From an uncultured bacterium (GTDB taxonomy: Bacteria; Acidobacteriota; UBA890), in assembly GCA_937922775.1 (NCBI GenBank), contig CALAKE010000413.1, positions 1 to 6,102 on the forward strand: DNA of 6,102 bases. The letters run 5' to 3'. Position 1 is the first letter of the stretch, and each line of letters begins with the position of its first letter. The notes beneath the pieces were generated by a model. That model did not search any database. It saw nothing but the letters and a program-made list of their open reading frames with translations, and was not told the origin of the DNA. This document shows positions 1 to 5,239 of this stretch, one piece after another. Made by a program: the position numbers and the translations under genes.

Positions 1-340
1 GCTCCATGGCGAAGAAGTGCTGACCGTCCGAGGTTCGTCCGTTCTCGTAGATCGCGGCGATGGCGGGGTGCTTGAGTCGCGCCAGCGCCTGTGCCTCGCG
101 GCGAAAGAGCTTCACTTCCTGCTCGCTGACGTAACGCCCACCTCGGATCACCTTCAGAGCCACAGGTCGGTGAGGGTGCTGCTGCTCGGCCTCGAAGACG
201 ATGCCCATCCCACCTTCCCCCAACTTGCGGACGATGCGATAGTCGCCGATCATCTCGCCGCGATTCAGTGCGGAGTCCGAGGTGCATGTCTCGGTTGATT
301 CGGGTCCTGGCTTGGCAGCCGCAGAATCGTTGTCTTCCAT
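1..340 (-). CDS. Serine/threonine protein kinase, PknB-type, N-terminal part (runs off left edge)
   Basis: Eukaryotic-like Ser/Thr kinase, expected to phosphorylate proteins with ATP. Only the first 113 residues are in the window, so the active-site loop, any transmembrane segment and any C-terminal sensor domain are missing. Visible: a polar leader of about 30 residues, then the kinase fold. It has the glycine-rich ATP loop LGEGGMGIVFEA (G41, G43, G46), the VALK lysine K63, and the helix-C glutamate E82 in LFRREAQALARLKHP. These are the diagnostic N-lobe elements of the family. The ATG at 338-340 is chosen because GAGAG lies just upstream on the minus strand; an in-frame ATG at residue 30 would trim the leader but keep the domain. 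The gene diverges from the serine hydrolase at 595. Confident on family; target and signal unknown. Confidence 0.93.
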   Translation of the reverse strand, partial: MEDNDSAAAKPGPESTETCTSDSALNRGEMIGDYRIVRKLGEGGMGIVFEAEQQHPHRPVALKVIRGGRYVSEQEVKLFRREAQALARLKHPAIAAIYENGRTSDGQHFFAME

Positions 341-364
341 CGTCTCTCGGCCCTTGCTACTGTT

Positions 365-373
365 AAAAAAAAA
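365..373. other. A9 homopolymer tract in the kinase 5' region
   Basis: Nine consecutive A on the plus strand (T9 in the kinase sense), inside otherwise GC-rich DNA and 25 bases upstream of the kinase start. It may lie in the kinase 5' leader or promoter. No convincing -35/-10 pair was found around it. Confidence 0.6.
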
Positions 374-485
374 TCGGCGTCTGGGATCTGAATTAGAAAC
401 CTACTGCAAGATCAGGAAAGGAACAACGGGCGTGAGGTGGGGCCTCTGGTCTGTATCGCGCGATCTCGACGCTGTAGCCTTTCCC

Positions 486-522
486 CCGTACCGATCGCGG
501 CCGGTCGATGCTAGCGGTACGG
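486..522. repeat. Long imperfect inverted repeat between the divergent kinase and hydrolase genes
   Basis: The arms CCGTACCG (486-493) and CGGTACGG (515-522) are perfect 8-base inverted repeats. Just inside them, ATCG (494-497) pairs with CGAT (506-509), and the centre holds the palindrome CGGCCG (498-503). The folded form is a 12-bp stem with a GCTAG bulge (510-514) on one side. There is no T-run on either side, so it does not look like an intrinsic terminator. It could be an operator or an RNA hairpin in the hydrolase leader. The repeat is directly visible; the role is inference. Confidence 0.55.
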
Positions 523-559
523 ATGATCGTGAAGACCGCGTGCAGAGGCTAGTGACTTG

Positions 560-585
560 GAGGATGTCCTCACTCGGTGACCGAG
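560..585. promoter_or_regulatory. Two abutting palindromes at the hydrolase translation start region
   Basis: GAGGA-TG-TCCTC (560-571) is followed one base later by CTCGGT-G-ACCGAG (573-585). Both have perfect arms. The second overlaps the GAGGG ribosome binding site of the hydrolase. With spacers of two and one bases they fold poorly as RNA hairpins, so binding sites for a dimeric regulator are the more natural reading. Function not shown. Confidence 0.4.
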
Positions 586-587
586 GG
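583..587 (+). promoter_or_regulatory. Ribosome binding site deciding the hydrolase start
   Basis: GAGGG sits 7 bases before the ATG at 595. The alternative in-frame GTG at 577 has its nearest GGAGG (559-563) 13 bases away and would add six charged or polar residues ahead of the export signal. The ATG at 595 is therefore preferred. Confidence 0.6.
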
Positions 588-594
588 ACTCGAC

Positions 595-1740
595 ATGGTG
601 ATCTCATCTAGAAGGGTACTAGCCGCCTCTTCTGCCGCCGCAGCCATCTGTCTGGGGTTGGCCTGCGGCACCTCGAACGCGCCGGATGTCTACGACTCGC
701 AGGTGGGGGAGGGCCGACCTTCCGAAGCCGAGCTCCTGCAGTCACAGGTAGAGGACCTGCTCGAAGAGACGGGTTTGCCCGGACTCGCGGTGGCGATCGC
801 CGAAGGCGGCCAGGAACCATTCGTGGCGACCGCGGGCTATGCCGACACTGGCCGGATCATCCCCGTCACCGCAGATACTTCGTTCTTCATCGGCAGCATC
901 TCGAAAAACGTCTTTGCTGTCATCGCGCTCCAGCTCGCGGAAGATGGAATTCTCAGCCTGGACGATCCTCTATCGACCTATGTCGAATGGCCTCGAGGGG
1001 ACGAGATCACGGTTCGTATGCTGATGAACCACATGTCGGGTATTCCCGACTACTTCGGCTCACTGTCGCTGGGAGATTCCTCCGCTGGCGTGCCGGAGTT
1101 CTTCTCCTCGCCCCGTCCTCCGGCCGAGATCATCGAGATGATGCCGAGCCGAGCCCCGACCTTCGAACCGGGCACCGAGCAGGGCTACAGCAACACGAAC
1201 GGGCTGCTCGTGGGATTGGTGATCGAGAAGGCGACCGGCAGACCCCTGGGCGAGGTCTTCGACGAGCGCATCGTCGTGCCCCTTGGTCTCGAGAACACCT
1301 ACTTGTATGGCGCGGCTACGACCGACCGCCCTCGCGCGCGCGGCTACTGCGGCACGCCCGGGTGGGTGGAGGTCGAAGGCGAGCTCATCGATTGCTCATT
1401 CGCTGACGAGGCCCTACCCGACGCGGCTGACGGCAGCATCGTGTCGAGCGCCCCGGACCTCTTGCGCTACCATCAGGCGCTACGTGGCGGCGAGTTGCTC
1501 AGCGAGAGCGCTTGGGAGGCCATGCGCCGCGTCGAGCCCGGCACGGTCAACGGCCTCGGCTACCTGATCATGACGGGCCCCGAGGGAGATCACGAGGGCA
1601 ATGCCGGCCGGGCGATGGGCCATGTCTCGGCCAACGTCTATTACTTAGACAGGGATCTGTTTGTCGTCATGCTGTTGAATCGAGGCGATGCGCCGCTGCC
1701 GATGCGCCAGTTTCTGGCGCGACGGTTCGCTCCGGAGTGA
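595..1740 (+). CDS. Beta-lactamase-family serine hydrolase (PF00144 type), exported, probable lipoprotein
   Basis: A 381-aa serine hydrolase of the class C beta-lactamase / DD-peptidase / EstB esterase superfamily, acting outside the cytoplasm. The N-terminus has SRR, a hydrophobic Ala-rich stretch and C24 in LGLAC, which looks like a lipoprotein signal. The lipobox is imperfect because Gly, not Leu, is at -3. The nucleophile motif SISK gives S101 and K104. NHMSGIPDY (145-153) is the typical PF00144 segment. The second motif is YSN (198-200). The third motif appears as GHVSA around H343, not the usual HxG or KTG. Two cysteines, in RGYCG and LIDCS, could form a disulfide in the periplasm. Length is normal. 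The substrate cannot be read from sequence: peptidase, esterase or amidase are all possible, and resistance to beta-lactams should not be assumed. Transcribed alone, divergent from the kinase and convergent with the dehydrogenase. Confidence 0.93.
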   Translation: MVISSRRVLAASSAAAAICLGLACGTSNAPDVYDSQVGEGRPSEAELLQSQVEDLLEETGLPGLAVAIAEGGQEPFVATAGYADTGRIIPVTADTSFFIGSISKNVFAVIALQLAEDGILSLDDPLSTYVEWPRGDEITVRMLMNHMSGIPDYFGSLSLGDSSAGVPEFFSSPRPPAEIIEMMPSRAPTFEPGTEQGYSNTNGLLVGLVIEKATGRPLGEVFDERIVVPLGLENTYLYGAATTDRPRARGYCGTPGWVEVEGELIDCSFADEALPDAADGSIVSSAPDLLRYHQALRGGELLSESAWEAMRRVEPGTVNGLGYLIMTGPEGDHEGNAGRAMGHVSANVYYLDRDLFVVMLLNRGDAPLPMRQFLARRFAPE

Positions 1741-1761
1741 GTGCAGATCCGACCATGCCGA

Positions 1762-1806
1762 TGTGTTGCAGTGTTGGCCGTTTCGGTGTCGCAGCGTGGC
1801 AACACA
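1762..1806. terminator. Possible bidirectional stem-loop between convergent genes
   Basis: TGTGTTGC (1762-1769) and GCAACACA (1799-1806) are perfect 8-base inverted repeats. A small CCG-TTT-CGG hairpin (1778-1786) lies in the loop. The position, between the hydrolase stop and the dehydrogenase stop, suits a shared transcription end. The long loop and the lack of a T-run make it a weak intrinsic terminator, so the call is tentative. Confidence 0.35.
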
Positions 1807-1815
1807 GGAGCTCGC

Positions 1816-2916
1816 TTAGCCTGCGGCAGCCAGGCGTTCCTCGGCGATCCGCCGGGCGGCGGCGCCGGTCGTGATGCCGTCAGATTCAGCGCGCTCGAAA
1901 ATGTGCTTCAGCACCCGGCTCACGCTCTCGATTACCTCACGATCAGCCGCCTCGCGGGCCAACCCCCGCGTCTCCATCGCCAAGCCGGCCATCGCCCCCC
2001 CGACGTTCACTACATAATCCGGCGCGTACAGGATGCCTCGTGCCTGGAGTCTGCCTTCATCCTCCGGTGTGGCAAGTTGGTTGTTGGCCCCTCCGACAAT
2101 CGCCTTGCACCTGAGCCGGGGAATCGTAGTCTCGCTGAGCACACCACCCAGAGCACAGGGCGAGAAGATGTCGCACTCGGTTGCGATTGCGTCCACAGAT
2201 GCCGCCCCGGAGGCGCCCGTCATTCCTCCCGCCGACTCGTCTTCGTTTCCCACCAACTCTAGCCCGAGCCCGTCCCGGAAGTGACGGATGGCACGTTCGT
2301 CCACCTCGCTGAACAGCACACGGGCGCCAGCCTCCAGCAAATGCTCAATGAGCCCGCCGCCGACGCTGCCGGTTCCTTGTACCCAGACCCGTCGCCCGGC
2401 CAGGTCAGCATCGCCGAAAATATGTTCACAGGCGACCTGGATGCCGGTGAAGACGCCCAGCGCGGTGGCCGGTCCGGACGACCCGGATCCGCCTGCTGCC
2501 TCGGTACGGGCGAACACATACGGGGCGCCTGTTTCCGCAACGACGTTCATGTCCTCCGACGACGTGCCGACATCGGGCGCGGTGCGGTACGAGCCGCCGA
2601 GTTGGTGGACGAGCGCTCCGTAGCGGCGCAGCAGATCAGGTCGGGCCTCGGGGTCGAGATGAGGAGGAGTCGCTAAGACCGCCTTGCCGCCGCCGTACGG
2701 CATGCCCGGCACGGCGAACTTGTAGGTCATTCCCGCGGCAAGACGCAGCGCGTCGCGCAATGCCGTTGTGGGGTCTGGATACGACTTCATCCGCGTGCCC
2801 CCTACCGCGGGCCCCAGGCAGGTCGAGTGGATGGCAATGAACATCCAGGTCCCGGTGGGGCGATCGTATCGGGCGACCGCGGACTCTCCGTCCCATTTCT
2901 CCAGCAGGGATTCCAT
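1816..2916 (-). CDS. Leu/Phe/Val dehydrogenase-family amino-acid dehydrogenase
   Basis: NAD-dependent oxidative deamination of a branched-chain or aromatic L-amino acid to its 2-oxo acid, in the cytoplasm. The 366 residues match leucine dehydrogenases in length and motif order. The N-terminal substrate domain has LGPAVGGTRM (34-43), GMTYK (62-66) and PYGGGK (73-78), with K66 and K78 as the expected substrate and catalytic lysines, and D115 in APDVGT. The Rossmann domain has GTGSVGG (181-187) and an acidic SEVDE after the second strand, favouring NAD over NADP. CDIFSPCALGG (248-258), VGGANNQL (274-281) and YAPDYVVNVGG (297-307) are family signatures. A Gly/Ala/Ser-rich stretch near 222-242 is longer than I recall in Bacillus leucine dehydrogenase. 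The frame is open to a GTG at 3015, but homology begins at MESLLEKW, so ATG 2914-2916 is chosen. Leu, Val or Phe preference is not resolved. Confidence 0.95.
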   Translation of the reverse strand: MESLLEKWDGESAVARYDRPTGTWMFIAIHSTCLGPAVGGTRMKSYPDPTTALRDALRLAAGMTYKFAVPGMPYGGGKAVLATPPHLDPEARPDLLRRYGALVHQLGGSYRTAPDVGTSSEDMNVVAETGAPYVFARTEAAGGSGSSGPATALGVFTGIQVACEHIFGDADLAGRRVWVQGTGSVGGGLIEHLLEAGARVLFSEVDERAIRHFRDGLGLELVGNEDESAGGMTGASGAASVDAIATECDIFSPCALGGVLSETTIPRLRCKAIVGGANNQLATPEDEGRLQARGILYAPDYVVNVGGAMAGLAMETRGLAREAADREVIESVSRVLKHIFERAESDGITTGAAARRIAEERLAAAG

Positions 2917-2923
2917 GCCCACT

Positions 2924-2929
2924 CTTATA
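2924..2929 (-). promoter_or_regulatory. Candidate -10 element for a leaderless dehydrogenase transcript
   Basis: TATAAG on the minus strand matches the TATAAT consensus at five of six bases. It ends 7 bases before the ATG at 2916, so transcription would begin at or beside the start codon. No good -35 is visible at 17 bases (AACCGG). The ATG has only a poor Shine-Dalgarno, which fits a leaderless message. Inference. Confidence 0.3.
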
Positions 2930-3006
2930 CACCGTTTCAGGAATAACCGGTTCGTTTCCGTATCCACAATCAGTAGAGTTCTAGTAGGGCTGGGGGAATC
3001 ACGGCA

Positions 3007-3050
3007 CGGGCTCACCTCCGAGCCCTACACGCTTCTGCTTCGGGAGCCCG
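3007..3050 (+). promoter_or_regulatory. Alternative-hairpin leader upstream of the 366-aa unknown gene
   Basis: GGGCTC (3008-3013) can pair with GAGCCC at 3020-3025, leaving the six-base loop ACCTCC (3014-3019). One base longer, CGGGCTC (3007-3013) can pair instead with GAGCCCG at 3044-3050, which ends three bases before the AGGAG ribosome binding site. The two pairings exclude each other. The ACCTCC loop is complementary to Shine-Dalgarno sequences; its CTCC could pair with GGAG at 3054-3057. The repeats are visible; a switching role is speculative because short GC repeats arise easily by chance. Confidence 0.3.
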
Positions 3051-3052
3051 GT

Positions 3053-3057
3053 AGGAG
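3053..3057 (+). promoter_or_regulatory. Ribosome binding site of the 366-aa unknown gene
   Basis: AGGAG lies 9 bases before the ATG at 3067. It supports both that start and the reality of this otherwise unrecognised gene. Confidence 0.65.
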
Positions 3058-3066
3058 CAGCGCCCG

Positions 3067-4167
3067 ATGGGCGAGGACTCAAAGACGTCGGTGGCGTACG
3101 TCGAACTCTCCATCCACAACCTCGATGTCGCCGGTCTTCTGCCCCATGGACCGGAGCTCGACCAGTTTCAGGCCCATCCTCTGTACGCGAAGCTCGCCAC
3201 TGGTTGGCTCGCCCAGGATTGCAGTGAAACTGCCGCAGAGGCCCTTCTCCATCTCGAAGAAGGACTGTTCAGAGCGTGGGATGAGGGCAGACGCACCTGG
3301 TTGGAGGAGTACCTTTCTGCCCTGGAACTGCCATCGGAGGTGCACGCGCAAGCGGTCGAGATCATAGAAGGGGCAGACATGAGGTTGGCCGACGGAGTCG
3401 CCAAAGTACGAGCGCGCGATCGGGCTGTGGCAGACAAGCTAGCAGCTGCCAGAGCGGAAGCAGCCAGAGTGAGTGCAGCCGAGCTGGAGGTCGCAAAGGC
3501 GGAATTAGCCAGGGCCATCTCGGAGGCTGAGTCGATTCCCTGGCCCAACCCCGAGCACGCAAGAGATCTGGCTGCGCTGCTCGGGGAGATGGCGGAGCCG
3601 GAGGCCCCCCTCCCTTACCACCAGGCCCGTGACTACGCTGGAATATCGCAGGAGGATGCGCGATCTGCATCTGACACTCTGGATAAGCTGGCTGGCGTGA
3701 CCGCACTGCAGCTTGCTGCCCTCGATGAGCTTCGTCGTACAGATCCTCCAGAGGGGCCAGTGCGGCCTGAAGAGCCACCAGAACCGACTGTGAGCAAGGG
3801 CTGGCAGAAACTATGGGATAACCCTAGCAAGCAGGCGATGTCGCTTCTTTCGAACGTGGTGATCGAGCTGTGTAGGTTGTTGGGGCCACACCTCCTGACC
3901 GATGACGAGCTTTGTGCCAGCCCGCAATATCAAGAGCTCATTGTGAGAATCAATGTGCCGCCCGGCTCATCACCGGAGCGATATCGAGAGAAGACGCTGG
4001 AGGCGCTTCGAAGCCAGCCCTTACATGAGCTACCTCCGAGCGGCCGTAGCCACGCGAAGGTAGCCGATGTGCTCAACCACTACTTCGAGAATTGGCGGCT
4101 TGCGCTGAACGCAGATTCCGTGGCCTCCCTCGTCGAGGCCAAGCCCAGAGGGCGTAGAGTCTCCTGA
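3067..4167 (+). CDS. Hypothetical protein with a coiled-coil centre; family not recognised
   Basis: A 366-aa protein I do not recognise. It has no signal peptide or membrane segment, so it is probably cytoplasmic. Residues 1-100 look mixed, then helical (SETAAEALLHLEEGLFRAW). Residues about 105-155 form a long Ala/Glu/Arg/Lys-rich helix likely to be a coiled coil. Helical segments follow to about 225, then a Pro/Glu linker (226-240). A C-terminal domain (about 243-355) opens with KGWQKLWDNPSKQ and contains VVIELCRLLGPHLLTDDEL and LNHYFENWRLALN. No enzyme motif, zinc site or DNA-binding motif is evident. It is real by its ribosome binding site, its long open frame and its position filling the gap between minus-strand neighbours. 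Arginine codons are unusual: by my count 11 of 26 are AGA/AGG, against 4 of 23 in the hydrolase at 595, which hints at separate origin. An adaptor or structural role is only a guess. Confidence 0.75.
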   Translation: MGEDSKTSVAYVELSIHNLDVAGLLPHGPELDQFQAHPLYAKLATGWLAQDCSETAAEALLHLEEGLFRAWDEGRRTWLEEYLSALELPSEVHAQAVEIIEGADMRLADGVAKVRARDRAVADKLAAARAEAARVSAAELEVAKAELARAISEAESIPWPNPEHARDLAALLGEMAEPEAPLPYHQARDYAGISQEDARSASDTLDKLAGVTALQLAALDELRRTDPPEGPVRPEEPPEPTVSKGWQKLWDNPSKQAMSLLSNVVIELCRLLGPHLLTDDELCASPQYQELIVRINVPPGSSPERYREKTLEALRSQPLHELPPSGRSHAKVADVLNHYFENWRLALNADSVASLVEAKPRGRRVS

Positions 4168-4170
4168 GGC

Positions 4171-5076
4171 TCAAATGGTGTCGCCGGGGGGAGTGTCAGG
4201 GGGGGACGGGGAGGCGGATTCCGAAGCTGCTTCTTCGGCCGAGGCTTCTGGCTGATCTCCCGCGAGCAGGCGGTTCACCATACCCTCCAGGTCCTCGAGG
4301 TCGATCGGCTTGGCCAGGAACTCGGCCCCCAATGCCAGGCCGTCCTGAACGAACGAGGCGTTTGCATAGCCGGAGATCACGATAACCGGCGTGTCGATTC
4401 CCTCGGCGCGCATTTTGAGCAGGACGTCCAGGCCGGTCCGTTTCGGCATATAGACATCCATGAGAATCAGGTCCGGGTTGCGATGGAGGATGGCGAGAAG
4501 AGCCTCTTCTCCGTCGCTAGCCACTTCCACCTCGTGTCCCAAACCGGTGAGGAATCGCCCCATGAGGTTGCAGATGCCAGGCTCGTCATCGGCGACAAGG
4601 ATTAGAGGCGTGGCGTCAGCTGATCGCTCGCTTCGCGCTCGGGCGGAAAAACCAGCGTCGCCGGATACGCCTCCTTCGGCGCCCACACCAGGGCCCGTCG
4701 GAACGTCACTGTCGAGAGCGCCTGATACCCGCATCGCCTCGAAGATGCGCCGGACCTCTTCCTCCTGCCCCATTCTCTTGTAGTGCTTGGCGAGCAGCGT
4801 GTAGACCGTCGGAAGGCTCGTGCCGCGCCGGAGAATCTCCTCCCAAACAGAGACCGCGCGATTTTCCCGTCCCTGCTCGTAGAGAGCGAATCCCAAATAG
4901 GTCGCCACCGAAAGACTGCCTTCGTCGTCTCGATGTGCCTCGTATACGGTAAGGGAGTCCAAGAGCATCTGCGCAGCGGACTCGTAGCGCTCGTTGTCGA
5001 GCTCCTCCAGGCCCAGCCGCAGGAGCTCGGCTGCTCGTTCTTTCCAGGAATCAGTGCTCGGCGTCTGTGGAGTCAT
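4171..5076 (-). CDS. TPR-like protein fused to a CheY-like receiver domain (response regulator without output domain)
   Basis: A 301-aa signalling protein. Residues about 11-118 are paired helices of TPR style (AELLRLGLEELDNERYESAAQMLL; LGFALYEQGRENRAVSVWEEIL; VYTLLAKHYKRMGQEEEV), a protein-protein interaction fold. A Gly/Ser-rich linker (about 120-155) leads to a complete receiver domain (157-272). It has acidic D163, D164 and E165, phospho-acceptor D207 in LILMDVYMP, S235 in VISGYAN and K256 in AKPIDL, so phosphorylation competence is expected. The last 28 residues are a Glu/Ala/Ser/Pro tail. There is no DNA-binding or enzymatic output domain, so the output is presumably through the TPR part. 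No histidine kinase is in view; the Ser/Thr kinase at 1-340 is not an obvious partner. The ATG at 5074-5076 has a weak ribosome binding site. The stop lies 3 bp from that of the convergent upstream neighbour. Confidence 0.9.
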   Translation of the reverse strand: MTPQTPSTDSWKERAAELLRLGLEELDNERYESAAQMLLDSLTVYEAHRDDEGSLSVATYLGFALYEQGRENRAVSVWEEILRRGTSLPTVYTLLAKHYKRMGQEEEVRRIFEAMRVSGALDSDVPTGPGVGAEGGVSGDAGFSARARSERSADATPLILVADDEPGICNLMGRFLTGLGHEVEVASDGEEALLAILHRNPDLILMDVYMPKRTGLDVLLKMRAEGIDTPVIVISGYANASFVQDGLALGAEFLAKPIDLEDLEGMVNRLLAGDQPEASAEEAASESASPSPPDTPPGDTI

Positions 5077-5131
5077 GGTCTCAGGGCGCAGTTAGGCCTA
5101 GCTGGGGGTGCATCAATCACTGGTCATATGC

Positions 5132-5137
5132 ATTCTA
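5132..5137 (-). promoter_or_regulatory. Candidate -10 element for the TPR-receiver gene
   Basis: TAGAAT on the minus strand matches TATAAT at five of six bases and would give a leader of roughly 50 bases before the ATG at 5076. No -35 resembling TTGACA is present at normal spacing, so this is weak. The gene may instead be read from the permease promoter outside the window. Confidence 0.25.
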
Positions 5138-5180
5138 GCCGAGATTGGTGCTTTCCTCAGACACCCATATCGAAATCTTG

Positions 5181-5232
5181 GGCTGGTCGCGGCTGCGCGC
5201 TCGCCCTGACAAGCGGTGGAGGCTGGTCTCGG
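5181..5232. repeat. Short direct repeat GGCTGGTCnCGG, two copies 40 bases apart
   Basis: GGCTGGTCGCGG (5181-5192) and GGCTGGTCTCGG (5221-5232) match at 11 of 12 bases, in the gap downstream of the permease. It could be a pair of regulator sites or chance in GC-rich DNA. The gap 5077-5239 holds no gene and no clear terminator for the permease. Confidence 0.4.
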
Positions 5233-5239
5233 TAACGGC

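Noticed and set aside
420..454. Possible ECF-sigma promoter (GGAAC with downstream TCTG)
   Set aside because: The spacing is 20 to 25 bases, too long for the class.
577..594. GTG start at 577 for the hydrolase
   Set aside because: The nearest Shine-Dalgarno is 13 bases away, while ATG 595 has GAGGG at 7 bases and starts directly at the export signal.
282..611. Open frame on plus strand, 109 codons
   Set aside because: Antisense to the kinase N-terminus and crossing the intergenic palindromes; no ribosome binding site and no family-like sequence.
1741..2262. Open frame on plus strand, 173 codons
   Set aside because: Antisense to the well-supported dehydrogenase, which has clear family motifs; a typical shadow frame in GC-rich DNA.
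2941..2969. TTGTGG / TTATTC promoter pair on minus strand before the dehydrogenase
   Set aside because: Spacing is 17 but the -10 hexamer matches the consensus at almost no positions.
2768..3367. Open frame on plus strand, 199 codons
   Set aside because: Overlaps both the dehydrogenase start and the 3067 gene in another frame; low-complexity Arg/Ser-rich product.
3168..3778. Minus-strand open frames inside the 3067-4167 gene
   Set aside because: Repetitive Ala/Ser/Pro/Arg products, no ribosome binding site; the plus-strand frame has a good ribosome binding site and a balanced composition.
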